NCBI RefSeq assembly: GCF_008033235.1
Contig: NZ_CP042432.1
Location: 1,612,001-1,676,000 of the forward strand
Reading direction: 5' to 3'
Length of the DNA stretch: 64,000 bases
Source of the DNA: Anseongella ginsenosidimutans
Lineage (GTDB): Bacteria > Bacteroidota > Bacteroidia > Sphingobacteriales > Sphingobacteriaceae
A program made the translations under genes and the position numbers. How positions within the stretch are numbered: position 1 is the stretch's first letter; every line of letters starts with the position of its first letter. This document shows, one piece after another, positions 52,829 through 63,137 of this stretch. The notes under the pieces are model-generated. The model saw nothing but the letters and a program-made list of their open reading frames with translations. It did not search any database and had not been told where the DNA came from.

Positions 52829-53965
52829 ATGAAAACAGCCCTTATCACTGGCATCACCGGACAAGACGGAGCATATCTCGCGGAATTCCTGCTGAACAAG
52901 GGCTACTTCGTGCATGGCATTAAGCGGAGAAGCTCGCTCTTTAATACCGACCGCATCGATCACCTGTATCAGGACCCGCATGACAGGAATCTCCATTTCA
53001 AGCTGCATTACGGCGACCTTACCGATTCCACCAACCTCATCCGGATCATCCAGGAAACAAAGCCCGACGAGATCTATAACCTGGCGGCACAAAGCCATGT
53101 AAAAGTGAGCTTCGATACGCCCGAATACACCGCCAATGCTGATGGGCTGGGAATGCTGCGCATCCTGGAAGCCGTGCGCCTGCTGGGACTCAGCGAAACC
53201 TGCCGCATTTACCAGGCTTCTACCTCGGAATTGTACGGGCTGGTGCAGGAAACCCCGCAGACAGAAAAAACGCCCTTTTACCCCCGTTCGCCCTATGGCG
53301 TTGCTAAACTTTACGCCTACTGGATTACGGTGAACTACCGGGAAGCCTATAATATGTACGCCTGCAACGGCATTTTATTTAACCACGAAAGCCCCATTCG
53401 GGGCGAAACCTTTGTTACCCGCAAGATCACCCGCGCCGCGGCAAGAATAGCGCTGGGCCTGCAGCAAGACTTGTACCTGGGTAATCTTGATGCCAGCCGT
53501 GACTGGGGGCATGCCAAAGATTATGTGAAGGCCATGTGGCTGATGCTGCAGCAGGATAAGCCCGAAGATTATGTCATTGCCACCGGAATTTCCACCACTG
53601 TCCGCGAACTGGCCCGCATGGCTTTCGCCGAAGCAGGCGTTGAGGTGGAGTTCAGCGGTAAAGGCACGCAGGAAAAGGGTGTTGTTATTGATGCCGACCC
53701 TGAAAAATGGCGGGAAATGGGCCTCGAAGAAAGCCCGCTGCGGCCCGGACAGACAATTATAAGGATTGACGATCGTTATTACAGACCAACGGAGGTGGAT
53801 CTCCTGATAGGAGATGCCTCCAAAGCCAGGGAGCAGCTGGGGTGGACACCCGAATTCACGCTGCAGGATATGGTAGCCGAAATGGTCCGTTCCGACACCC
53901 GGCTGATGCTTAAAGACCGTTACCTTCGTGAAGGAGGCTTTAAGATTTTAAATTATTTTGAATAA
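52829..53965 (+). CDS. gmd: GDP-mannose 4,6-dehydratase
   Basis: NADP-dependent SDR enzyme that turns GDP-mannose into GDP-4-keto-6-deoxymannose, the precursor of GDP-fucose, GDP-rhamnose or GDP-perosamine. The GxxGxxG motif is GITGQDG (8-14). The catalytic STSELYG, the [10 protein letters not shown] (Tyr-x3-Lys) block and [17 protein letters not shown] are diagnostic. Length of 378 residues is standard. No GDP-fucose synthase or perosamine synthetase is in the window, so the final sugar is unknown. It overlaps or abuts the Wza-like gene. Confidence 0.97.
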   Translation: MKTALITGITGQDGAYLAEFLLNKGYFVHGIKRRSSLFNTDRIDHLYQDPHDRNLHFKLHYGDLTDSTNLIRIIQETKPDEIYNLAAQSHVKVSFDTPEYTANADGLGMLRILEAVRLLGLSETCRIYQASTSELYGLVQETPQTEKTPFYPRSPYGVAKLYAYWITVNYREAYNMYACNGILFNHESPIRGETFVTRKITRAAARIALGLQQDLYLGNLDASRDWGHAKDYVKAMWLMLQQDKPEDYVIATGISTTVRELARMAFAEAGVEVEFSGKGTQEKGVVIDADPEKWREMGLEESPLRPGQTIIRIDDRYYRPTEVDLLIGDASKAREQLGWTPEFTLQDMVAEMVRSDTRLMLKDRYLREGGFKILNYFE

Positions 53966-53975
53966 ATTCGGCCGA

Positions 53976-56539
53976 ATGACCGCGAAGAACATACGTTATT
54001 GCCGGTTAATACGGCAATACATCTGCTTTATTGTTTTAAGCCTGGGACTGGCCGTAGCCTTGCTGCAGCCGGCGCAAGGGCAAACTCTGCCCTTACAAGA
54101 CCTTAGCGAAGTAAATGTTGACGAACTCAGCGACGCCCAGGTGCGGCAATTCGTTATGCAAGCGCAGGAAAGCGGCCTTTCCGTGCAGGAACTGGAACAA
54201 GCCGCCCTTCAGCGCGGCATGCCTCCCGGGCAGATCAGCAAACTCCGGGAGCGGATTGACCAGCTGGGCCTTGCCGCCGCTTCCGCAAGCCGTTCCAAGA
54301 CAGACACCGGCCCTGCCACCGAATTTTCCAGGGGCTTCGGCCAGGATACCGCCGGATATACGAATCCCGCTTCCCGCTTCAACCGCATTGCCCTGGCCTT
54401 CCGGAACCTGACACCAGAAATTTTCGGCCAGCAGCTGTTCAACAACCCCAACCTGACCTTCGCTCCGGATCTGAACCTGCCCACCCCCGCCGGCTACCAG
54501 CTGGGCCCCGGCGACGAACTGAACATAGATATTTACGGCTATTCCGATGTGACCCACCAGGTAAGGGTAAGCCCCGACGGCTTTATCCGCATCCCTAACC
54601 TGGGCCCTATCCAGGTAAACGGGCTCAGCATTGAGGAAGCCCGCAGCCGGATCCGCACCCAGCTCACCAAAATATACGGTAGTATCCGCAGCGGCGAAAC
54701 CTCCGTGCAGATCACCCTCAGCGATATCCGCAGCATACGCGTCACCATCATTGGCGAAGCCAACCTGCCCGGCACCTATACGATCTCCTCCCTGGCCACC
54801 GCTTTCAACGCCCTTTATGCTTCCGGCGGCCCGAATGAAAGCGGCTCCTTCCGGGATATTGAAGTGATCCGCAACAATGAAGTCATTGCCCATATCGACA
54901 TATACGACTTCCTGATCCGCGGAGCCAACGCCGCCAACGTTCGCCTGCAGGACCAGGACGTGATCAAGATCAACCCCTACCAAACCAGGGTACAGATCAA
55001 GGGCGAAGTCAAACGCCCCGCCATTTTTGAAGCCCTGCCCGGGGAAACCCTGGCCAGGCTGCTGGAATTCGCCGGAGGCTTCACCCAGGACGCCTATACC
55101 GGCCGCATCGTGGTCGTGCGCAACGCAAACGGACAGAAAAGCATTGCCGATGTCGCTGCCGGGCAATACGACAGCTTTGAACTGCAGCTGGGCGACGTTT
55201 ACACCGTAGATGAGATCCTGGACCGCTATACCAACCGCATCCAGATCACCGGCGCCGTATTCCGCCCCGGCACTTATGCCCTTGAACCCGGCATCACCGT
55301 TAAACAACTGATCGAAAAAGCCGCCGGCCTGCGGGAAGACGCTTTCCTTAACCGCGCAAATATTTACCGGGTAGGAGAAAACCTGGAACCGCGCCTGCTC
55401 TCTTTTGACCTTGGCGGAGTCATGAGCGGAAGCGCCGCCGACATTCCCCTGCAGCGGGAAGACAGCCTCCACATCGCCTCGCGTTTCGACCTTCGCGAAG
55501 AATACCACGTAATCATTTCCGGCGCCGTGCAGCAGCCCGATACCTTTGCGTACTCCGGCAATATGAACCTGGAAGCCCTGATCGTCATGGCCGGAGGCTT
55601 CACCGAAGCCGCCACCCCCAACCGCGTGGAAATATCCCGGCGGGTCCGCAATGCCGACCCGGAAGCCGCCAACCCTGCCACCGCGCAGATCTACAGCTTC
55701 GATATTAACCGCGATCTTTCCTCGTCCCCCGAAGCCGCCGATTTTGCCCTGCAGCCCTTTGACCAGGTATTCGTACGCGTGGAACCCGGCTACGAGGTAC
55801 AAAAGAACATAAGCGTGGAAGGGGAAGTCCTGTACCCCGGCACGTACAGTACCGCGAATAAGAATGACCGGATCTCCGATATTATAGAAAGGGCCGGCGG
55901 GCTGCTGCCGGATGCGTATGTGGAAGGGGCCGTGCTTATCCGTAAGGAGGAAATGGATGTGGAGGCCAAGCTGGAATTGGAGGAGCTGAAAGCAAAGCAA
56001 CGTCAAAACCAGTTGGCAGCCGGAGGGGCTGCCGGCAGCCTGGATACCAGCAAAGACCAATTAATGATCGATAGCCTGGAGCAAGCCATTGCCAGCAAAC
56101 GCCCCAACCTGGTAAATATTGACCTGGAAGCCATTCTGGAAAGTCCTGGATCTAAACACGATTTGATTGCCCAGGAAGGGGATGTGATCCGCATTCCGCG
56201 GCTGCTGCAGACTGTTAAGGTGGGAGGCGAGGTGCTGTACCCGAAGACGGTCCGGTTTGAAAAAGGAATCAGCTTCAAGAGGTACGTTTCCCAGGCGGGG
56301 GCTTTGGGCAGGACGCGCTTAAAAGAAGGGCTTATGTGGTGTATGCGAATGGCGGCGTACGAAGTACCAGGAAGTTTTTATTTTTTAATAATTATCCTAA
56401 AGTTAAGCCGGGATCAGAATTGGTCGTGCCTTTAAAAGCTGAAACGAATAAACTTTCCGCACAAGAGGTTGTTGGCATTACCAGCGGAGTAGCATCGCTG
56501 ACAGCGCTGATTATTACTATCGTGAATTCAATTAAATAA
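53976..56539 (+). CDS. Wza-like SLBB polysaccharide export protein (frameshifted)
   Basis: Outer-membrane/periplasmic exporter, about 854 residues if repaired. It has a signal peptide (IVLSLGLAVALLQPAQGQ) and a helical region rich in Gln/Glu. The Poly_export domain (about 165-260, YQLGPGDELNIDIYGYSD, VSPDGFIRIPNLGPIQVNGLSI) is followed by several SLBB repeats (such as ITGAVFRPGTYALEPGITVKQLI and VEGEVLYPGTYSTANK) and a C-terminal membrane helix (VVGITSGVASLTALIITIVNSI). The frame breaks at 56297-56301, five G where six would give QAGGFGQDALKRRAYVVYANGG. The start ATG at 53976 lies just after gmd. It likely forms the outer-membrane channel for the polysaccharide made by the flanking genes. Confidence 0.87.
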
Positions 56540-56562
56540 AGGCATCCTGCCATATATTGTCC

Positions 56563-57615
56563 ATGAAAACGATTATTGTTACAGGGGGCGCCGGATTCAT
56601 CGGGTCACATGTTATCAGGTTCTTTGTAAATAACTACCCGGATTATCGGATCATTAACCTGGACGCGCTTACTTATGCGGGTAACCTTGAAAATCTTCGG
56701 GATATAGAAACATCGGTCAATTATGAATTCGTGAAGGCGGATATCACCAATCAACAGGAGATAGAGGGAATCTTTCGGAGGTACGAACCTGGAGGAATCA
56801 TTCATCTTGCCGCTGAATCGCATGTAGACCGTTCTATTACTGACCCGCTGGCCTTTGTTAAGACCAATGTATTGGGTACGGTAATTTTGCTTAACGCTGC
56901 CCGTGACTTCTGGAAAGGGAATTATGAAGGAAAGCGATTCTATCATGTATCTACCGACGAAGTTTATGGTGCCTTAGGTACAACAGGTTTCTTTACGGAA
57001 GCGACAGCATATGACCCTAACTCGCCCTATTCCGCATCCAAAGCTTCTTCCGATCATTTTGTACGGGCTTATGGTGAAACCTATGGCCTGCCCTATGTCA
57101 TTTCCAATTGTTCAAATAATTACGGTCCTTTTCAATTTCCGGAAAAGCTGATCCCCCTGATGATCAATAATATCATCAATAATAAACCCCTTCCGGTTTA
57201 CGGAGACGGTAAATATACCCGGGACTGGTTATATGTGGCAGATCATGCCCGGGCCATTGATCAGGTATTTCACCGAGGCAAAAACGGCGAAACTTACAAT
57301 ATCGGCGGATTAAACGAGTGGAAGAATATAGACCTGGTACATCTGCTTTGTAAGACGATGGACCGGAAGTTAAACCGTCCAGAGGGCATCTCCGGGCAAC
57401 TCGTTACCTTCGTAAAAGATCGTCCGGGGCATGATCTTCGCTATGCGATTGACGCGGCAAAGATCAGCGAACAACTAGGTTGGAAACCCTCAGTGACGTT
57501 TGAAGAAGGCCTGGAGTTAACTGTTGACTGGTACCTTCAAAACCTGGAATGGCTGGAACATGTTACTTCCGGCCAATACCGGGAATATTACTATAGGCAA
57601 TACAATGCTCATTAA
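56563..57615 (+). CDS. rfbB: dTDP-glucose 4,6-dehydratase
   Basis: NAD-dependent SDR enzyme (350 residues) converting dTDP-glucose to dTDP-4-keto-6-deoxyglucose. The GxxGxxG motif is TGGAGFIG (7-14). The catalytic STDEVYG, YSASKASSDHFVRAY and the NCSNNYGPFQFPEKLIPL block are clear. The ATG at 56563 is preferred to a TTG at 56557. It is followed by rfbA; rfbC and rfbD are not in the window, so the end product could be rhamnose or another dideoxy/amino sugar. From here on the sequence is visibly more AT-rich than the preceding kilobases. Confidence 0.96.
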   Translation: MKTIIVTGGAGFIGSHVIRFFVNNYPDYRIINLDALTYAGNLENLRDIETSVNYEFVKADITNQQEIEGIFRRYEPGGIIHLAAESHVDRSITDPLAFVKTNVLGTVILLNAARDFWKGNYEGKRFYHVSTDEVYGALGTTGFFTEATAYDPNSPYSASKASSDHFVRAYGETYGLPYVISNCSNNYGPFQFPEKLIPLMINNIINNKPLPVYGDGKYTRDWLYVADHARAIDQVFHRGKNGETYNIGGLNEWKNIDLVHLLCKTMDRKLNRPEGISGQLVTFVKDRPGHDLRYAIDAAKISEQLGWKPSVTFEEGLELTVDWYLQNLEWLEHVTSGQYREYYYRQYNAH

Positions 57616-57660
57616 TTGTAGCATTTTCAAAGAGTAGAACGTATCTCTGAAAGTACCAGT

Positions 57661-58521
57661 ATGAAAGGAATTATTCTTGCCGGAGGCTCCGGCACTCGTT
57701 TGTATCCTCTGACTTTGGCCGTAAGTAAGCAGCTAATGCCGGTTTACGACAAGCCTATGATCTATTATCCATTGTCTACGCTTATGCTGGCGGGAATCCG
57801 TGAAATTCTAATGATTTCAACACCCGAATCCCTCCCGCTTTTCCGTCAGCTGCTGGGTGATGGAAGTAAGTTGGGCTGTACCTTCAGCTATGCCGAACAA
57901 CCCCGGCCCGAGGGCCTGGCGCAGGCCTTTATCATTGGTAAGAAATTCATCGGGAATGATAGCGTAGCTCTAATTTTGGGCGATAATATCTTTTACGGAT
58001 CAGGCATGGCAAGGCTGTTGCAGGGAAATAGCGATCCGGACGGCGGAATTGTATATGCCTGCCATGTGAATGATCCGGAACGTTATGGTGTTGTTGAATT
58101 TGACAATGAGGGCAGAGCTATTTCTATAGAAGAGAAACCTGATACGCCCAAGTCCAACTATGCAGTACCTGGCTTATACTTTTACGATAATGACGTAGTA
58201 GATATCGCAAAAGAGATAAAGCTTAGTTCGCGTGGAGAATTGGAAATCACCGAAATTAATAATGTTTACCTCAGAAAGGACAAACTAAAAGTAAGTGTAC
58301 TCAACCGGGGAACAGCATGGCTGGACACTGGTACGTTTGAATCCCTAATGCAGGCCGCGAACTTTGTACATGTTATCGAAGCTCGCCAGGGCCTGAAAAT
58401 CGGTTGTATTGAAGAGGTGGCGTATAGGATGGGTTTTATAGATAGCGACGAGTTGGACGCCCTTGCAATTCCTTTGCTGAAAAGTGGATATGGGACCTAT
58501 TTACGGCGATTAATTCGATAA
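57661..58521 (+). CDS. rfbA: Glucose-1-phosphate thymidylyltransferase
   Basis: Makes dTDP-glucose from dTTP and glucose-1-phosphate, the step before rfbB. The nucleotidyltransferase motif is [13 protein letters not shown] (about 6-18). [50 protein letters not shown] and [10 protein letters not shown] are characteristic. Length of 286 residues is standard. It follows rfbB by 45 bases and precedes the flippase, consistent with one polysaccharide operon. Confidence 0.97.
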   Translation: MKGIILAGGSGTRLYPLTLAVSKQLMPVYDKPMIYYPLSTLMLAGIREILMISTPESLPLFRQLLGDGSKLGCTFSYAEQPRPEGLAQAFIIGKKFIGNDSVALILGDNIFYGSGMARLLQGNSDPDGGIVYACHVNDPERYGVVEFDNEGRAISIEEKPDTPKSNYAVPGLYFYDNDVVDIAKEIKLSSRGELEITEINNVYLRKDKLKVSVLNRGTAWLDTGTFESLMQAANFVHVIEARQGLKIGCIEEVAYRMGFIDSDELDALAIPLLKSGYGTYLRRLIR

Positions 58522-58594
58522 AAGAGAAAGTATCACAGCTTGACCGGGATTCTGCTGAATTCCCGGTGCAAGGGGCTGAGATAAACATTTACTC

Positions 58595-60007
58595 ATGCTA
58601 AAGAAGCTTTTTTCACATACTGCTATATATGGTTTGGCTCCCCATATTTCCAAAATAGCCAGTATCTTCATCCTTCCAATTATCACAAAAGATCTAACGG
58701 CAACGGATTTTGGTGTTAATGGCATTGTAATAGCATTCATAAGCGCATTTGCAGTATTATCCACCCTGGGCCTCCGGCTCATTTTAGTAAATACTTTTTA
58801 TAAATCCCCAGGCCAATATAAATGGGCATGGCGACAGCTGTATGGTTTCCTGACGATATGGAATTTGATTTATGGTCTTGTTTTAGCTGTTGTTATTTAC
58901 TTCGTTGTCCCCGATGCCGCCCGGGAAAATACGTATATGATTATTTTCCTGTCGGTGTTTCCGGTTGTCTTTTTTGGCCCAACGAGTCATATATGCAGTA
59001 CCTATTTTCAGCTGAAACAAAAACCTCTAGGTGTCGGCGTACGGGTGGCTTTATCCGGTTTGTTAACAATATTTCTGAATTTGTACACCATTTCATATTT
59101 GAAAATGGGTTATATGGGCTGGTTCTGGTCATCTTTTATTGCCGGCGTGTTATCAAACCTTTCCTATTGGATCCCATTGAACCGCAGCATAGGGATTACC
59201 CCTATCTTTAATTTTAAAAGACGATTTATCCGGAATAGCCTGCGAATAGCGCTTCCGGTGATTCCACATTATTATTCCAGCTATTTGCTTAACACTTCAG
59301 ACCGGGTGCTAATGAAATTTTTTAATGTAAGTATCCCCGACATCGGGAAATATAATGTGGCCTATACGTTTGGAAATCACCTCCAAACTTTGAGTACGGC
59401 AAGCGGCCTGGCGGTGGGGCCTTTGTTAAATGAAAGATACAGAGCGGGAGACGACCGGGGTGCCCGGAACATCATATTTCTTTTACAAGCTGTTTTTTTA
59501 TGCGGAACGTTTATACTGGCACTATGGATGAAAGAAATTTTCGCGTTTTTGATCAGGAATGAAGAATTAAGTCAAATGTACCATTTAGGTGTCATTATTG
59601 TAATGGCATATAGCTACCGGCCTATGTATCTGGGCGCCAATAGCAAGCTGTTTTACGCGGAGAAGACAAAAATATTATGGAAGGTTACGTTTGCGGCCGG
59701 AATTTTAAGCGTGTTGTTGAATGTGTTGTTAATTCCCCTGGCTGGATATGCAGCGGCCGCGTATGTTACATTTGTTTCCTTAATGTTTATGGGATACGCA
59801 GGCTTTTTCTTAAAGGTATTCAAGCAGATAAATAATGCGCGGTTTTACCCTTTGCGGTGGCTTTCGCTAACAATTCTGCTTACCGCGTTAGCCGCGTTTG
59901 CAATTGAAGCCGGATGGGCATGGAAAGTTTTGATTACATTTATTCTTTCGCTATTTGCGTTTGTTCTTTGGCGGAAGTATAGGAAAACATTTGATCGCTA
60001 TGGCTAA
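58595..60007 (+). CDS. Oligosaccharide flippase (Wzx-like)
   Basis: Inner-membrane MOP-superfamily protein, 470 residues, with about 12-14 hydrophobic segments. It starts LFSHTAIYGLAPHISKIASIFILPIITKDL and has the family-like LRIALPVIPHYYSSYLLNTSDRVLMKFF. It would flip lipid-linked repeat units for the second polysaccharide locus. Low GC, with AT-rich codons. Its stop overlaps the start of the next gene by eight bases. Confidence 0.88.
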   Translation: MLKKLFSHTAIYGLAPHISKIASIFILPIITKDLTATDFGVNGIVIAFISAFAVLSTLGLRLILVNTFYKSPGQYKWAWRQLYGFLTIWNLIYGLVLAVVIYFVVPDAARENTYMIIFLSVFPVVFFGPTSHICSTYFQLKQKPLGVGVRVALSGLLTIFLNLYTISYLKMGYMGWFWSSFIAGVLSNLSYWIPLNRSIGITPIFNFKRRFIRNSLRIALPVIPHYYSSYLLNTSDRVLMKFFNVSIPDIGKYNVAYTFGNHLQTLSTASGLAVGPLLNERYRAGDDRGARNIIFLLQAVFLCGTFILALWMKEIFAFLIRNEELSQMYHLGVIIVMAYSYRPMYLGANSKLFYAEKTKILWKVTFAAGILSVLLNVLLIPLAGYAAAAYVTFVSLMFMGYAGFFLKVFKQINNARFYPLRWLSLTILLTALAAFAIEAGWAWKVLITFILSLFAFVLWRKYRKTFDRYG

Positions 60008-61466
60008 TGAAAGGAGCCAATTTATCAAACGAATATTAGATGCTGAAGGTCAATACCCGGTGGAATCATGGAAAATAGACGATATTCATGTTTGGCCTTT
60101 AATCCGTATTCAACTATTCTTTTCCTGGTTTAATGCACAAAAGCATTCAAGCCAGCCTGCAACGATGGCAAAAACAGCCAAAAGCGGCTATTTGCGATTT
60201 ATCTGGCAGGGCATTTTGTCCTATATCCGTCTTAAACAATTGTCTGTTCCTGTTACAAAGTTTCTATTCTCCGGCGCCTATACTCACAGGATAAAGATCA
60301 GGGATTTTTTGTACAATCGTTACTTTGATCCTTTGATTGATAAAATCGGTGAAGGAGTCCTACTGGAGTACCAGCGTCTGGATGATAGAAATACGAAATA
60401 TTCGCACAGGAAGAGCGTAGTTGAACTCGAAGATTACTTGCCTTGGTTCCAGCTAAAATACGCGGTGAAGAACGCGCTGTTTAAAGAAAAACCAGTAGTC
60501 CATTTACCGGAATACGGTAATTTTCTTGAACAATTCAATGATGTGATAAACAACAACGTGCAGTCTGCCGGGCTCTGCCGGCTTGTCCTGCAAATTAAAA
60601 TGCATGCCGAAATTTATGAATACTTTATAAAAAGAACCAAGGCCAAGTATGTTTTTGGGCTATGCTTTTATAATGTGCCAATGTACGGAATGAACCTGGC
60701 TGCCAGGAGGTTGGGGGCGGTTTCTGTAGATATGCAACACGGAACTCAGGGGAAGTCGCACATTGCTTATACAAACTGGTCCCGACTGCCTGCAAGGGGG
60801 TATGAATTGCTTCCCCGCTGGTTTTGGGTATGGGATGAGAGTTCTTATAACCTGATTAAGGAGTGGTCAGGGCAATTGCAGCATAAAGTATATCAGGGTG
60901 GGAATCCCGGGCTCATTTTGAAGGAACTGGAATACCCGTATCAGCTGTTTCATGGAAAACCTATAATTTTGTATACTTTGCAGCCGCTGGGGCAGGCTAT
61001 TGAGCCCTACATTATTGAAACCATAAGACTGACTTTTAATGAGTACGACTGGTGGCTTCGGTTCCATCCTCGCCACGCAGAAACGGAAAAGGAGGAAATA
61101 CGTAAACTGCTTGAAAACAATGGATTGATTCACGAAGTTAATATGCGGGAGTCAAATGAATTACCACTTCCGGTAATTCTTAATAATACAGCCGTTCATC
61201 TCTCGCGGTTTTCTGGTTCTGTAATTGAAGGGGTGCAAATGGGTGTACCAACGATCGTCATTGATCAAACAGGGGCTGAAACCTTTTGGGAATTAGTGGA
61301 AGCGGACGCAGTCAAAACCTGCATTAACGCGAATCCGGAAGAATTAAATGGGCTGATAAGAAAAATAACGGGCACTAAAGCTAACAAGAGCGGCGCCGCA
61401 GGCGCATCGTTTTCCCTTAGAGAATCGCTGGAAAATTTTATTCAACTTACTGATGCGGTACAATGA
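60000..61466 (+). CDS. Uncharacterised GT-B-like surface-polysaccharide protein
   Basis: A 488-residue protein without signal peptide or clear membrane helix that I cannot place in a named family. The C-terminal half looks like a GT-B donor domain: VSVDMQHGTQGKSHIAY, WWLRFHPRH, LPVILNNTAVHLSRFSGSVIEGVQMGVPTIVI and TFWELVEADAVKTC recall capsule or CDP-glycerol-type transferases, which share an HGT and an S/G-S-x-x-x-E pattern. The N-terminal half is helical and basic-aromatic. Overlaps with the flippase and the acetyltransferase place it firmly in the polysaccharide operon. Glycosyl- or phosphosugar transfer is the best guess. Confidence 0.6.
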   Translation: MANERSQFIKRILDAEGQYPVESWKIDDIHVWPLIRIQLFFSWFNAQKHSSQPATMAKTAKSGYLRFIWQGILSYIRLKQLSVPVTKFLFSGAYTHRIKIRDFLYNRYFDPLIDKIGEGVLLEYQRLDDRNTKYSHRKSVVELEDYLPWFQLKYAVKNALFKEKPVVHLPEYGNFLEQFNDVINNNVQSAGLCRLVLQIKMHAEIYEYFIKRTKAKYVFGLCFYNVPMYGMNLAARRLGAVSVDMQHGTQGKSHIAYTNWSRLPARGYELLPRWFWVWDESSYNLIKEWSGQLQHKVYQGGNPGLILKELEYPYQLFHGKPIILYTLQPLGQAIEPYIIETIRLTFNEYDWWLRFHPRHAETEKEEIRKLLENNGLIHEVNMRESNELPLPVILNNTAVHLSRFSGSVIEGVQMGVPTIVIDQTGAETFWELVEADAVKTCINANPEELNGLIRKITGTKANKSGAAGASFSLRESLENFIQLTDAVQ

Positions 61467-62167
61467 ACGTGTTATTCAGAGAAAAAATTTGGAAGAGGTT
61501 GATGAATAAAATTTATAAATCCCTCAATCAGCACGTCGCCATATCGCTGGATAAGGGTGGCTGTATACATGCAAAGTCAATTATTAATAACGCCTGTATC
61601 TCGGGGGATATTCAGACAAGCGAGGGAACGGCGATAAGGGGAGGTGTAAAAATTACCGGCGGTACTGTTCATATTGGCAGGTATACTTCTCTTAATGGCC
61701 CTAATACTCACATTTCCTGCCGTATACATCCTATTACTATCGGAAACTTTTGTTCTATTGCTCCTAACGTACTCATTCAGGAATACGATCACGATCATTC
61801 GCGTCTAACAAGTTATTTTATCTCAGCCAACCTGTTCAAGGAAGGTATGGAGGCGGATATTTGTTCCAAGGGGCCGATAGATATCGGATCGGATGTGTGG
61901 ATCGGCGCGGGATGTGCTTTATTATCCGGGGTAAAAATTGGTAATGGCGCTGTAATCGCTGCTAATAGTGTCATAACCAAAGATGTTCCCGCTTTTGCCA
62001 TCGTGGCCGGAAACCCGGCCCGGGTCATTAAATATCGTTTTTCGGAAGAAATAATCACGAGGTTAGAAGAGATACAATGGTGGAACTGGCCGGATGAAAA
62101 GATAAAATCAAATAAAGATATATTCAAAGGCAGTTTTACGTTAGAGAAATTAAAGCACGTGATATGA
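61463..62167 (+). CDS. Left-handed beta-helix O-acetyltransferase
   Basis: A 234-residue acyltransferase of the CatB/WbbJ-like hexapeptide family, likely acetylating a sugar of the polysaccharide with acetyl-CoA. Hexapeptide turns are visible in GTVHIGRYTSLNGPNTHIS and ITIGNFCSIAPNVLIQ. The catalytic His is probably within EYDHDHSRL. A second helix part follows: IDIGSDVWIGAGCALLSGVKIGNGAVIAANSVIT and VPAFAIVAGNPARVIKYRF. ATGA overlaps join it to both neighbours. Confidence 0.9.
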   Translation: MNVLFREKIWKRLMNKIYKSLNQHVAISLDKGGCIHAKSIINNACISGDIQTSEGTAIRGGVKITGGTVHIGRYTSLNGPNTHISCRIHPITIGNFCSIAPNVLIQEYDHDHSRLTSYFISANLFKEGMEADICSKGPIDIGSDVWIGAGCALLSGVKIGNGAVIAANSVITKDVPAFAIVAGNPARVIKYRFSEEIITRLEEIQWWNWPDEKIKSNKDIFKGSFTLEKLKHVI

Positions 62168-63126
62168 TCTCTGTTGTTATCCCATGTTACAATGCATCAC
62201 AATTTGTACAGCGGGCTATTGACAGCAGCCTTAGCCAGACCTACCAGGATATTGAAATAATACTGGTAGATAATAACTCTGTCGATAATACCTGGGAATT
62301 CCTGAAAAAGGCAGCGGCGAGTCATCCTGAAAAAATACGGATATTCCGGGAAACCAAAGCCGGGGCGAGTGCAGCTAGGAACCGGGGTTTATATGAAGCA
62401 AAGGGAGAATGGATTCAATTTCTGGATGCGGATGATGAACTGCTGCCGGACAAACTGGAAAACCAGGCGACCATTATCAGGCAATATCAGCCGGAGCTGA
62501 TTATTGAAGATTTTGATCTGATATCGAAGTCGGAAACCGGGGAATCCAGCACAATTTCCAGAATAGCGAATGAAAACCCATGGATGGGGTTAATAACTGT
62601 TCGCCTGGGATGCACCTGCTCCAACTTATGGCAAAAGGAGTTGTTGATGAAAGTAGGCGGATGGAACGAAGATATTCGTTCATCCCTTGAATATGATTTA
62701 TTGTTCAGGATACTTCAGGTAGAGCCCAGGCTGTACTTCAGTCATAAGAGAAAGACGATAGCTTATGTACAGCAAGAATCCGTTTGTAAATCCTCAGATA
62801 AGGAAAAGCTACAGGAGATTTTGAACAATCGGATCGAGCTGAGCTTAAAAATACAAAAATATCTGCGAAGCGAGGGACGCTTAACAGCCGAATTGAAAAA
62901 GGCAAGCAACCTTTATATTTACCGGGAACTGCTACGATATAGCATGGAGATACCGCGGTACGCGCGGGAGAAAAGAAAAAAGTTGCCCGCTGGGTTACCT
63001 TTGGCGGCGCGGATAAAAGCGTATAAAAAACATGTGGGCGCTGTATATTATAAAAACCACGAAAGGAGCTTGTTGAAATATCCGCAAATTGCGTATTACC
63101 TGTTGAAGGATATTCACTTGTTTTAG
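62164..63126 (+). CDS. Glycosyltransferase family 2
   Basis: GT-A glycosyltransferase of 320 residues. It starts ISVVIPCYNASQFVQRAIDSSLSQTYQDIEIILVDNNSVDNT, with GASAARNRGLYEAKGEWIQFLDADDELLPDKLE containing the DxD motif, and a basic C-terminal tail. It overlaps the acetyltransferase by four bases. Donor and acceptor unknown. It is followed 11 bases later by another GT2 gene. Confidence 0.92.
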   Translation: MISVVIPCYNASQFVQRAIDSSLSQTYQDIEIILVDNNSVDNTWEFLKKAAASHPEKIRIFRETKAGASAARNRGLYEAKGEWIQFLDADDELLPDKLENQATIIRQYQPELIIEDFDLISKSETGESSTISRIANENPWMGLITVRLGCTCSNLWQKELLMKVGGWNEDIRSSLEYDLLFRILQVEPRLYFSHKRKTIAYVQQESVCKSSDKEKLQEILNNRIELSLKIQKYLRSEGRLTAELKKASNLYIYRELLRYSMEIPRYAREKRKKLPAGLPLAARIKAYKKHVGAVYYKNHERSLLKYPQIAYYLLKDIHLF

Positions 63127-63137
63127 ATTTGACAGAC

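Noticed and set aside
54093-56060. Long open frame on the minus strand opposite the Wza-like exporter
   Set aside because: It mirrors the GC-rich codons of the real gene. The encoded protein has no signal, motif or family character, while the plus-strand protein has clear SLBB domains.
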